A program made the translations under genes and the position numbers. Positions 8,532-16,328 of a stretch of DNA of 58,143 nt are shown piece after piece. The stretch comes from DATJHM01 sp035493895 (GTDB lineage Bacteria > Chloroflexota > Ktedonobacteria > Ktedonobacterales > Ktedonobacteraceae). How positions within the stretch are numbered: position 1 is the first letter of the stretch; each line of letters begins with the position of its first letter. The DNA lies in assembly GCA_035493895.1 (NCBI GenBank), contig DATJHM010000260.1, positions 1-58,143 on the forward strand, read 5' to 3'. The notes below the pieces were generated by a model. It saw only the letters and a list, made by a program, of their open reading frames with translations. It ran no database searches and had not been told where the DNA came from.

Positions 8532-9647
8532 ATGCAAACTCTGCCTCGTAAAGATAACGAGACTTCCAGCACAGCACAAACCGTCCCTCTCTTCCAACCT
8601 TTGCAGATACGCGGCATCACGCTACGCAATCGCATCGCCGTCTCGCCGATGTGCCAGTATTCTTCTGAAGATGGCTTTGCCACTGATTGGCATCTGGTCC
8701 ACCTGGGAAGCAGGGCCATTGGCGGAGCAGCTGCGGTAATCACAGAGGCCACAGCAGTTGAAGCACGTGGTCGCATCTCGCCGCAGGATCTTGGCATTTA
8801 TAAAGATGAACATATCGCTATGCTCTCGCGGATCACGGCTTTTATCAAGGAAAATGGTGCGGTACCGGGCATTCAGCTTGCCCATGCTGGACGCAAGGCG
8901 AGCACGTATCGACCCTGGAGCGGTAATGGCGAAGTGCCTGCTGACCAGGGAGGCTGGCAGACCATCGCGCCAGGTGCAATACCTTTTGCCGCAAATTATC
9001 CTCTCCCTCGCGAGATGACGAAAGCCGATATTGCCGAGGTTGTAGCGCAATTTCAGGCTGCAACCCTGCGCGCCTTGAAAGCGGGTTTTCAGATTTTTGA
9101 GATTCATGGTGCTCATGGATACTTGCTCCACGAATTCCTCTCGCCCGTTTCAAATCGGCGCACAGATGAATATGGTGGCTCGCTGGAAAACAGGCAACGC
9201 TTCCTGCTCGAGGTGGTCGATGCGGTACGTAAGGTTGTGCCTGACGAACTCCCGGTTTTTGTGCGTATTTCAGCAAGTGACTGGGTTGAGGACGGCCTGT
9301 CTATCGATGAGAGCATCGAGGTGGCTCGTGCCCTGAAGCAGCACGACGTTGACCTGATTGATACCTCAACCGGAGGGAATGTCGCAGTCGCGCAAATACC
9401 AGTTGCCCCAAATTATCAGGTTCCCTTCGCGGAACGCATCCGCCACGAAAGCGGCATCTCGACGGGAGCCGTGGGCCTGATTACAGAATCTGCCCAGGCA
9501 AATGAGATTATCGAGCAAGGTCGGGCCGATCTGGTCTTTCTTGCCCGCGAACTCCTGCGCGATCCCTACTGGCCATTGAGAGCAGCCCAGGAATTACATC
9601 AGGATATTCCATGGCCAGCTCAATATGTGCGGGCAAAATTGTCCTGA
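8532..9647 (+). CDS. NADH:flavin oxidoreductase, old yellow enzyme family (YqjM type)
   Basis: A 371-residue FMN enzyme with a TIM barrel that reduces activated C=C bonds with NAD(P)H. Family signs are the start LFQPLQIRGITLRNRIAVSP with MCQYSS, the H-x-G segment IQLAHAGRKAS, the active-site region EIHGAHGYLLHEFLSPVSN followed by RRTDEYGGS, and the FMN phosphate site near GRADLVFLARELLRDPYW. The MCQYS cysteine and the arginine-rich C-terminus place it in the YqjM class. It stands alone on the plus strand and ends in a strong terminator. The physiological substrate cannot be read from the sequence; oxidative-stress or xenobiotic enone reduction is the usual proposal. Confidence 0.94.
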   Translation: MQTLPRKDNETSSTAQTVPLFQPLQIRGITLRNRIAVSPMCQYSSEDGFATDWHLVHLGSRAIGGAAAVITEATAVEARGRISPQDLGIYKDEHIAMLSRITAFIKENGAVPGIQLAHAGRKASTYRPWSGNGEVPADQGGWQTIAPGAIPFAANYPLPREMTKADIAEVVAQFQAATLRALKAGFQIFEIHGAHGYLLHEFLSPVSNRRTDEYGGSLENRQRFLLEVVDAVRKVVPDELPVFVRISASDWVEDGLSIDESIEVARALKQHDVDLIDTSTGGNVAVAQIPVAPNYQVPFAERIRHESGISTGAVGLITESAQANEIIEQGRADLVFLARELLRDPYWPLRAAQELHQDIPWPAQYVRAKLS

Positions 9648-9662
9648 TCCATAGTGAAACGA

Positions 9663-9699
9663 AAACGAGGAAGAAGTCATATCAGCTTCTTCCTCGTTT
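9663..9699 (+). terminator. strong rho-independent terminator
   Basis: A perfect 14-base stem AAACGAGGAAGAAG/CTTCTTCCTCGTTT with a 9-base loop lies 15 bases after the oxidoreductase stop. Its arms begin with A and end in T-rich sequence, so it can work in both directions and also serves the convergent gene at 9716. Confidence 0.9.
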
Positions 9700-9715
9700 G
9701 TATTCCTCATGCGGT

Positions 9716-10090
9716 TCAAGAATAGTGCTTCTTCTGATGGAAGATATTCTGGTAATGCTCTGCGACGATCTCATCCGGGAAAACGCGAAGCAGGTTTAAT
9801 GCCACGAACCCAAATGCGATCCAGTCGAAACCAGCATCTATAGGCACTCCTAGCAATGTGCCGACAATAGGCAGAACTGTGCTTAAAAATGCTTCATTTA
9901 ACGCATCTGGAAAGATCAGCAACAGCACTAAGGCCATGATCGGCAAAAGGAAGAAGGCTTTTCGCACAACGGGTACACGCCCATCAATGAGCAATAAACG
10001 CATCAGATTTAAGGTTTTTATCGCATGAAAAAACATCGAAAACTTTGAAGGGCGTGAAAATGTTTGCGCTCTCTGTGTTGATTGTTGCAT
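9716..10090 (-). CDS. small membrane protein, possibly DUF1232-like
   Basis: A 124-residue protein with two hydrophobic helices, near residues 44-62 (FFLLPIMALVLLLIFPD) and 68-100. The spacing of PDAL, LPIVGTLLGVPIDAG and the Asp in the second helix resembles YkvA/DUF1232 membrane proteins, but the match is made by eye and is loose. The start ATG has AGGAAGGA 10 bases before it. It faces the flavin oxidoreductase and shares its terminator. The function is unknown. Confidence 0.65.
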   Translation of the reverse strand: MQQSTQRAQTFSRPSKFSMFFHAIKTLNLMRLLLIDGRVPVVRKAFFLLPIMALVLLLIFPDALNEAFLSTVLPIVGTLLGVPIDAGFDWIAFGFVALNLLRVFPDEIVAEHYQNIFHQKKHYS

Positions 10091-10399
10091 GCCTCGTCAG
10101 TTCCTTCCTACTTATGGCCATATTGGTAATACGTAATAGAACCGGTAATAGTTCCTTTTTATCGCTTCTATTTTTATTGTGTGAAGAAATAGGTGGCCCC
10201 CAGGAGGCACCATTTGTGCTGATGGACTCGTTCTACTGGCATGTGAAAATGAGCAGAGGAAATGAGAGTGCAGCTATCTCCAGAGGCAGCTAAGCGTGAA
10301 ACAAAGGGTATTTGCCCGCTGCCATGGAGGCCATTAAATATACATTTATCTATCTATTGATAGTCTGCACTCCTGTGTTTGGAAATCAGGTTGGTAATA
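10091..10399. other. intergenic region
   Basis: No gene is supported. A hydrophobic plus-strand frame runs through the left half (about 10060-10293) with a weak GAAGGG site, but it overlaps the start of the minus-strand gene by 31 bases and has no family pattern. Promoter signals for the gene at 9716 should lie here; none is clear enough to call. Confidence 0.4.
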
Positions 10400-11614
10400 T
10401 CACAGGTGGATTTTGTCGTTATTATTGGAGGGTCTGAACTTTGTGCCATCGTTCACAAAGATGGAAACCTCGTCTTGCGTTGGTAAGTGAATATGGACGA
10501 TCATATCTGGTCGCCGATCACCGGTAACATCGCGAAACTCCAGGGTCACAGGTGCGAGATCGCCCCCATCGCCAGCGATAACAACAGGCGCAACGTAGGT
10601 AACAGATTTTTGCACATCACCAGCCATAATCTCAATAACCACAGCCTGTCGATTCATATTGATCGCAATAAAGTGGCTTGGATGGGCTGGACTGTCGTGG
10701 TTATGCCCTACGACAGCATCAATTTGAAACGTACGTGGGTAGCCATAATGGACATTGTTGTAGACCTGCGTGCCCCAGGCAACAATATTCGAGCCTAAAA
10801 GCCAGAGAGCAAGCATCGCCATCATACCAACGCCAATAGGTAAAAACCAGTGCACGCGCTTACGAGGGCGGTCTTGCATTTTCACGGGGGGAGCATTACG
10901 AGGATAGCTACGGGTTCTGTTGGGAGGAAGATTGCGCGTGGTATCCTGTGGTTTCTTGGTGGAAGGAATGTTACGGGTGGTCTGCCGTCCTGTGGTATAG
11001 TCAGTATCGCGCGAGCCTGTCTGTCGTCCTGTATTATAGTCGGTATCACGTGGACCCGTCTGCCGTCCTGTATCGCGCGAACCTGTCTGTCGTCCTGTAT
11101 TGCGCGGGCCCGTCTTCCGTCCGGTACCATATTCATCGAACGCTCCGGGGCCTGTCTCCCTATCGATACTATAATCGGAATCGCGCTGTCCTGGCTGCCG
11201 TTCAACAAAATATGCATCAGGATCTCGGGAGCTTATCCGTCGACCAGTGCTATATATGTCGGGATCTCGGGAACCTGTTTGTCGACCAGTGCTATATGTG
11301 TCGGGATCTCGGGAACTTATTTGCCGACCAGTGCTGTATGTGTCGGGATCTCGGGAACCTGTTTGCCGCCGTATTGGTGAATTTGTGGAGGGACTACCGG
11401 AACGCGAAAGATTTGTGTTGTATGAATTGGTATAACGTATGCTGGAATTTTTACGTGGCATCTCGGCATAACCTTCGTCGATGGCTTCGTCGGTGCGGGG
11501 TGGAGGAGATAACCTTGGTTTCAGACGGTCAGAAGTAATGGATAATGGACGCGGTTCTCCGGTCTGGGTTTTCGTATACCGCCTGGGTTGAGACTGCTCA
11601 TCATCCCTTGGCAT
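10400..11614 (-). CDS. membrane-anchored protein with Arg-rich tandem repeats and FG-GAP-like outer domain
   Basis: A 404-residue protein. The start chosen is the ATG 6 bases after AAAGGGAG; an in-frame start 96 bases upstream lacks such a site. Residues 1-80 are polar, and roughly 85-210 consist of a degenerate 13-14 residue repeat of the form RQTGSRDPDTYSTG. A basic stretch is followed by one membrane helix (FLPIGVGMMAMLALWLLGSNIV), so the repeats are predicted to be cytoplasmic and the C-terminus outside. The outer part of about 120 residues has one FG-GAP/VCBS-like calcium motif, DVTGDRRPDMIVHI. No family was recognised for the whole. The repeats look disordered and might be a scaffold or phosphorylation target, which is inference. 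Confidence 0.75.
   Translation of the reverse strand: MPRDDEQSQPRRYTKTQTGEPRPLSITSDRLKPRLSPPPRTDEAIDEGYAEMPRKNSSIRYTNSYNTNLSRSGSPSTNSPIRRQTGSRDPDTYSTGRQISSRDPDTYSTGRQTGSRDPDIYSTGRRISSRDPDAYFVERQPGQRDSDYSIDRETGPGAFDEYGTGRKTGPRNTGRQTGSRDTGRQTGPRDTDYNTGRQTGSRDTDYTTGRQTTRNIPSTKKPQDTTRNLPPNRTRSYPRNAPPVKMQDRPRKRVHWFLPIGVGMMAMLALWLLGSNIVAWGTQVYNNVHYGYPRTFQIDAVVGHNHDSPAHPSHFIAINMNRQAVVIEIMAGDVQKSVTYVAPVVIAGDGGDLAPVTLEFRDVTGDRRPDMIVHIHLPTQDEVSIFVNDGTKFRPSNNNDKIHL
10988..11368. repeat. coding tandem repeat, about 42-base unit
   Basis: About ten units of a 27-42 base repeat encode the RQTGSRDPDTYSTG-like motif. The four rightmost units (11200-11368) are nearly identical at the DNA level, which suggests recent slippage or recombination, while the left units have lost internal codons (RQTGSRDTG). 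The repeat keeps other frames open on both strands, which gives false open frames here. Confidence 0.85.
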
Positions 11615-11959
11615 AGTTCTCCCTTTCTCTCGCTGTTCTACCCTTCCTGGCCTCTCCTTGTCCAGAAAGTACCGACAGTTCAGCGTTCGAACTGTATCGA
11701 AACCTATCATACTATCTGATTGATGCTACTGTCAAATGAACATCTCTCATTCTATCAATTTGCCTTTTACTACATCATATTACAAATAAAATCGTTCATT
11801 TTCCACGCTTATTCTGCAAATATTCTTTCTGTCCGGGTAAAACTGTCTCGCTTTTTTACTGCATTTCTCGCCAGTTTGCTTCTTCTAGCTATGATTTTTT
11901 TGCCTTTTTGCTCCCTGTATGATAAAAGCAGGTAAAAACACTGTTGTATGGAGGATACT
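11615..11959. other. divergent promoter region
   Basis: This 345-base stretch lies between the repeat protein (minus) and the histidine kinase (plus) and should hold both promoters. The right two thirds are T-rich. A hydrophobic plus-strand frame at 11720-11935 has no ribosome-binding site and reflects base composition. GGAGG at 11950-11954, 5 bases before the ATG at 11960, sets the start of the kinase. Confidence 0.5.
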
Positions 11960-13981
11960 ATGGTAAGGGTGGATAAACTATTACAATTTATTACACAACT
12001 GCAAGGTGAGGAGAATCCAGCTCAACGCAGATACCTTTTGCTACACTATATACGCACCGTTACAGATGCACAGTGTGTGGCTCTGTTTGTTCTAGATAAG
12101 ATGCAACAGAAGTTTGTATTATTGACGTACGATGGTCTACGACGCAGATCTGAAGGGCTTGCGTCTGCTACCCGGCCTCCAGATGCCAGTTCGACTATTC
12201 CCTCACATGGACCCTTTGGTGCCGCGCTCAATGTCCAGGGACTACTTACCATCCCCGATCTCTCAGCCGACGAGCACAGTCTGGCCGAGGAACGCATGTG
12301 GAGTTTCCCCGGCGGGCGCACCATTCTCAGTCCTATTAGAGAAAATAATTTAGCAAACAGTCAAATAGGCCTGCTGGTAATCGCCTTTCCGGCCGATACA
12401 GAAAGTACACACGCAGATAAAGGAGGAGATACACAGACATTTGAGCCGATAGAAAACGAAGGCGATATACTGGTCTGCATTACCTTGCTTTCTACCTATC
12501 TTTCCCCTCTTGAGCAAGAGAGCACCCCTCCCCATTTACCCCACGAGCAGCCAGAGCGGTATGAAGAACTGGATCAGGCGATTGACCAATTGCTACGCAG
12601 GCGACGTGGTGAACAACAGGGCTCGCTCCCTGAATTACTCTATAGTTTATCAAGTATTACAGAACTTTACGAGATAGGTCTGATAGTAGGAACCGATAAC
12701 GATATTCAGGAACTCTATCAGCACATTCTAACCTCACTAAGTCACATCATTTTAGCGCAGAGTAGTTGCCTGCTGGTCTATGAACCGACACAACAACATT
12801 TCATTCAGGTCGCTTCTCAGGGCAATGAGCTACCTTATGATGTACTGGCTCGTTCTCTTGATAGTCGTGAGATGGAGCGACTGGCAGTGCGCGGCCCCGG
12901 CGAGACGATTGCCCCGATTCTGCTGGGCGAGCAGCGTGTCTTGCTGATTACGTTAAGCTATAATAGCGCTTTACTGGGCATTGTTGCTCTGGCAACGGCT
13001 GAGATCGATGGCTTGCTGGATGATCGCAGTCTGCTACTCTCTTATATGGGAAATGTAGCCGCGCTGATCTTGAAGAATCATGAACTCCATATGCTGGAGG
13101 TGCAGGATGCGATTGAGCATGAGCGCAACCGCATTGCACGTGATATTCATGATGGTCCCGTTCAAAATGCAGCTCATGTCCTGCATCGGCTGGAAATTAT
13201 TCAGCAAATGCTAGAAACGCCCTCTATTACAGCCCAGGAGGCGATTAGCGAGGTAAAACGAACCGCTCAGATTCTTGAGATGACCCTGACCGATCTGCGC
13301 CATGATATTGCCTCGTTGTTACCATTAGCGCTGGAAGAACAGGGGTTCACCAGTGCATTAGAAGCCTTGATCAACGAGTATAGGCGCAGCGAGCCGCATC
13401 TAGAGATCTCCTATCAGTCAACGCTCCCCTTTATTCAAGCGTCTACCTTACAGGGCGCTGTCTTCCGTTATCTGCAAGAAGCGCTGAATAACGTGCGTAA
13501 ACATGCTCAGGCGCGGCATGTCACGATCCAGATTCGCACCATGCAGCATATGCTCGTCGTCGAGGTGCACGATGATGGCATTGGTATACAGAACGATACA
13601 ACCGATAGGCAACTTGTAGGAATCGCGCACGCGGCCTTACACAAGAGAGAGAATAGCATGCAAGCCGAACATTTCGGCCTCCGTAGCATGGAAGAACGCA
13701 TTAGAAGTGTGGGTGGTACGTTAGAAATCGTCAGCCAACCGGGAAGCGGAACCTCACTCAAGGCGCGTTTTCCTCTTCCTCATCAAACCCTACTGCTTAC
13801 GCAGCGTGAGCGCGAGATCCTGCGTTTCATCTCCCAGGGATGGACCAACGGCAGAATCGCCCTCAAACTCTCAATCAGTCGTGAGACAGTAAAATCGCAC
13901 GTTCATCATATTATGCAGAAATTGCACGTCCATGACCGTACGCAAGCGGCAGTTATCGCTACAAGACAGGGCTGGCTATAA
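11960..13981 (+). CDS. GAF-domain sensor histidine kinase with C-terminal LuxR-type DNA-binding domain
   Basis: A 673-residue soluble protein with no membrane segment. Two GAF-like domains (about 25-175 and 225-375) should bind a small ligand or sense redox state. Then comes a HisKA_3 dimerisation domain with the phospho-accepting His397 in RIARDIHDGPVQ, and a HATPase with the N box EALNNVRKHAQA and G boxes DDGIG and FGLRSMEERI. The last 60 residues (612-673) are a complete GerE/LuxR helix-turn-helix (LTQREREILRF ... SRETVKSHVHHIMQKL). No receiver domain lies between kinase and helix-turn-helix, which is unusual. The gene converges with a NarL-type regulator, 5 bases apart, its likely phosphotransfer partner. 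The start follows GGAGG by 5 bases. Confidence 0.9.
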   Translation: MVRVDKLLQFITQLQGEENPAQRRYLLLHYIRTVTDAQCVALFVLDKMQQKFVLLTYDGLRRRSEGLASATRPPDASSTIPSHGPFGAALNVQGLLTIPDLSADEHSLAEERMWSFPGGRTILSPIRENNLANSQIGLLVIAFPADTESTHADKGGDTQTFEPIENEGDILVCITLLSTYLSPLEQESTPPHLPHEQPERYEELDQAIDQLLRRRRGEQQGSLPELLYSLSSITELYEIGLIVGTDNDIQELYQHILTSLSHIILAQSSCLLVYEPTQQHFIQVASQGNELPYDVLARSLDSREMERLAVRGPGETIAPILLGEQRVLLITLSYNSALLGIVALATAEIDGLLDDRSLLLSYMGNVAALILKNHELHMLEVQDAIEHERNRIARDIHDGPVQNAAHVLHRLEIIQQMLETPSITAQEAISEVKRTAQILEMTLTDLRHDIASLLPLALEEQGFTSALEALINEYRRSEPHLEISYQSTLPFIQASTLQGAVFRYLQEALNNVRKHAQARHVTIQIRTMQHMLVVEVHDDGIGIQNDTTDRQLVGIAHAALHKRENSMQAEHFGLRSMEERIRSVGGTLEIVSQPGSGTSLKARFPLPHQTLLLTQREREILRFISQGWTNGRIALKLSISRETVKSHVHHIMQKLHVHDRTQAAVIATRQGWL

Positions 13982-13986
13982 TCACT

Positions 13987-14796
13987 CTATTCATCGTTCG
14001 GAAGCAGCCCCTGACGCAGGGCAAAAATCGCGACCTGCGTACGATCCCGTAAGTGGAGCTTCTGGAAAATGACCGAGAGGTAATTTTTTACGGTCTTTTC
14101 CGAGTACGCTAACTTCTCAGCAATTTCACGATTGCTGAGGCCATGGGCCACATAGCGGATAATCTCAATCTCTTTTTCGGCCAGAGCTTCAACTCCCTGA
14201 CCGCTGGAGAGAGATTCAGACAGGCGACGAAACTCGTTCACCACCGTCCCTGTCATCTCCGGCTCGATCGCCATTCCACCAGCATAGACCGTTCTGATGG
14301 CCTGAGCGACCTCACGAATTGAAGCACTTTTGAGCAGGTACCCTTTAGCACCATTGCGCATCGCCTGTAAAACCTGCTGATCCTGATGATACATTGAAAG
14401 TATAATCACAGAAACTTCCGGAAATTCATGAGAAATTTGTCCGGTGATCGCGATCCCATTAATCACAGGCATATGAATATCCATCAAGATGACATCAGGG
14501 TGAAGCTGACGAATTTTGGTTTTGACCTCCAGGCCATCAATCGCCTCGCCTACCACCTCGATATCTTCCACGCGCTCAAACAACTGACGTAGCCCCTCGC
14601 GCATCAAGGCGTGATCGTCGACAAGAAGCACACGAATAGTTCGCTCCGGTTTGTTGAGCGGCAGGCCATCATCAGCCAGCCTATCCTGGTTGATCTCTTC
14701 TGAATCGGATATTGCCTCGATGGGGGTAAAAGGTGTTTCTGCATCATTTGCATCTTCTACAGGTTGCAATCTCTCTTCCGCAGGTATATGATGCAT
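13987..14796 (-). CDS. NarL/DegU-type response regulator
   Basis: A 269-residue two-component regulator. Residues 1-50 are an acidic, probably disordered extension that most family members lack. The receiver (53-170) has the acidic pair VDDH, phospho-acceptor Asp106 in DVILMDIHMP, the conserved Ser/Thr in VIILSMY and Lys in GAKGYLLKSA. The LuxR-type helix-turn-helix (about 205-265) includes VAHGLSNREIAEKL and SEKTVKNYLSVIFQKL. The ATG follows GGAGT. It lies tail to tail with the GAF histidine kinase, so pairing is likely though the genes are not in one operon. A NarL-type regulator dimerises on phosphorylation and binds promoter DNA. Confidence 0.94.
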   Translation of the reverse strand: MHHIPAEERLQPVEDANDAETPFTPIEAISDSEEINQDRLADDGLPLNKPERTIRVLLVDDHALMREGLRQLFERVEDIEVVGEAIDGLEVKTKIRQLHPDVILMDIHMPVINGIAITGQISHEFPEVSVIILSMYHQDQQVLQAMRNGAKGYLLKSASIREVAQAIRTVYAGGMAIEPEMTGTVVNEFRRLSESLSSGQGVEALAEKEIEIIRYVAHGLSNREIAEKLAYSEKTVKNYLSVIFQKLHLRDRTQVAIFALRQGLLPNDE

Positions 14797-14878
14797 AACG
14801 ACTCCTTCCGCATTGACAGATAACCAGAGAATGATTATTCCGGGTTTACTTTATGGTTACTCAAGAGATGCTCTCTCT

Positions 14879-14906
14879 TTGTAGTATAGCAAGCGTACAA
14901 TATAAT
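14879..14906 (+). promoter_or_regulatory. candidate sigma-70 type promoter upstream of the HD gene
   Basis: TTGTAG and TATAAT are separated by 16 bases, about 95 bases before the ATG of the HD hydrolase. The -10 is perfect and the -35 is partial. A second weaker TATACT lies near 14953. Confidence 0.4.
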
Positions 14907-14999
14907 AGATTACCGCAACTGGCTGGCCGATATCGTCCATGCAACGCTCGTGCTATACTCAAAACGCGCAGGCTATTGCCTAAAAAAGAAAGGTGAATT

Positions 15000-15686
15000 A
15001 TGGCTGACATATTTATTGCAGAGGATATCTTGCACCAGATCTATTCCGACGTTGAGCGCCGCTTCACAGGAATTGATGATCTGGCACATGGTTGGGAGCA
15101 TGTGGAGCGTGTGTACAGGCTATCGCTGATGATTGCCGATCGTGAAAATGCCAATCGCATGATTGTTGGTATCGCCGCTCTCTTGCATGATTTAGGCCGC
15201 TCCGTACCAGCCGAAGAGAACAACCATCAAGCGCACCACGCAGACCTCTCAGTGAGCCTTGCCAGAGATCTCATGAGAGAGTATCACATCCCAAATAACG
15301 AGCAAGAGGCGATCTTACATGCGATCATTGCTCACAGTTTCAGTCGAGGAGTAGAACCACAAACCATAGAGGCAAAGATTGTACGAGACGCTGACCGTCT
15401 GGATGGCCTGGGGGCAATAGGCATCCTACGCTGGGCAGTTACCGGGGCTGTGAGACGTACACCGGAGACGTGCTCTTATCATCCAACAGATCCTTTTGGC
15501 ACGAATCATCCACTTCAAGATCAACGCTATATGCTCGATCACTTCTATAGTAAGCTGCTCAAACTGTCAGCAACCATGTTAACCGAGACCGGACACGAAC
15601 TGGCGAAGCAACGGACCGATTTCATGCACAGCTATCTTGCACAATTTCGGCACGAGCTAGCAGACCTCGCAACCATTCCCATGTAG
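15000..15686 (+). CDS. HD-domain metal-dependent phosphohydrolase
   Basis: A 228-residue protein of the YedJ-like HD group. The metal-binding set is visible: His in HGWEHVERVYRL (about 30), the HD pair in ALLHDLGRS (about 63), a histidine in AIIAHSFSRG and Asp in VRDADRLDGLGAIG (about 132). These ligands bind a divalent metal used to cut phosphoester bonds, often in nucleotides. The natural substrate is not known. The start is an ATG after AAAGG. The gene stands alone between the response regulator and a DinB-like gene and ends in a hairpin. Confidence 0.9.
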   Translation: MADIFIAEDILHQIYSDVERRFTGIDDLAHGWEHVERVYRLSLMIADRENANRMIVGIAALLHDLGRSVPAEENNHQAHHADLSVSLARDLMREYHIPNNEQEAILHAIIAHSFSRGVEPQTIEAKIVRDADRLDGLGAIGILRWAVTGAVRRTPETCSYHPTDPFGTNHPLQDQRYMLDHFYSKLLKLSATMLTETGHELAKQRTDFMHSYLAQFRHELADLATIPM

Positions 15687-15693
15687 CAATCCC

Positions 15694-15718
15694 AGGCGTG
15701 GGGACAAACCACGCCTTT
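15694..15718 (+). terminator. rho-independent terminator
   Basis: AGGCGTGG pairs perfectly with CCACGCCT over a 7-base-scale loop and is followed by TTTA, 8 bases after the HD gene stop. Confidence 0.8.
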
Positions 15719-15824
15719 ACGGATTATGTTCAGCGCCCCACTTTTAGGCTACCTGGAACCTGCTTACGGTCTGGGAACAAATTTCACCAATCGCAGTGGC
15801 ATTTCGAACCTGTTGAGATTCTCC

Positions 15825-16316
15825 TCATTTCTGAGCCAGAAGCTTTGCATGCATCTCAGCGAGTTGTTGCGCATGCTGTTTATCGTGGGCCGCTAAGATA
15901 TTCGCCAACTGGTAGAATTTGCGATCGCCCCATTCTTCAGAGCGATAGGGACGTTCCCACGCTTCGCCAGGGAGAGAAGCCAGATATTCAAAAATCTCCT
16001 CGCGGCGTGCTGCCAGGCCGCCTAAAACTGCATCCAGTGAGACCGGAGTCTGCGCCTGTCTGGTCAATTGAGGGATATTCTCGCTCATACTATCGATCAG
16101 GGGATTATCTTCAGTCTGCACCTGCTGCATCTGCTCCAGAGCTACCCCATCCGCAATATAGAGATGGTGAGCAATTTGCAACGGAGACCACTCACCCTCA
16201 GCAGGGCGTGCTACTAACGCTTCTTTACTAAATTTCGCTAACTTGCCCATAAACTCGATACGGGCAGCGACCATTTTTTGACGAACCTTCTCAAAGGAGC
16301 TGTCGACGATTGCCAT
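15825..16316 (-). CDS. DinB/YfiT-like four-helix metalloprotein
   Basis: A 163-residue protein of the DinB superfamily. Family features are the first helix ending in GEWSPLQIAHHLY, where the His can bind metal, and the late helix with LANILAAHDKQHAQQL, which holds the other two histidines. This group includes thiol-dependent S-transferases (bacillithiol or mycothiol type) and many proteins of unknown role. It lies 12 bases downstream of parB and may share its transcript, but there is no known functional link. Confidence 0.85.
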   Translation of the reverse strand: MAIVDSSFEKVRQKMVAARIEFMGKLAKFSKEALVARPAEGEWSPLQIAHHLYIADGVALEQMQQVQTEDNPLIDSMSENIPQLTRQAQTPVSLDAVLGGLAARREEIFEYLASLPGEAWERPYRSEEWGDRKFYQLANILAAHDKQHAQQLAEMHAKLLAQK

Positions 16317-16328
16317 AAACCCTCCAGG

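Noticed and set aside
10060..10293. Hydrophobic plus-strand frame
   Set aside because: It overlaps the start of the minus-strand membrane protein and has only a weak ribosome-binding site.
10850..11538. Two long plus-strand frames across the repeat region
   Set aside because: They are antisense to the repeat protein and stay open only because the repeat unit is periodic and lacks stops in several frames; the minus-strand gene has the ribosome-binding site and membrane domain.
11720..11935. 71-residue hydrophobic plus-strand frame before the histidine kinase
   Set aside because: No ribosome-binding site; the T-rich composition explains the hydrophobic translation.
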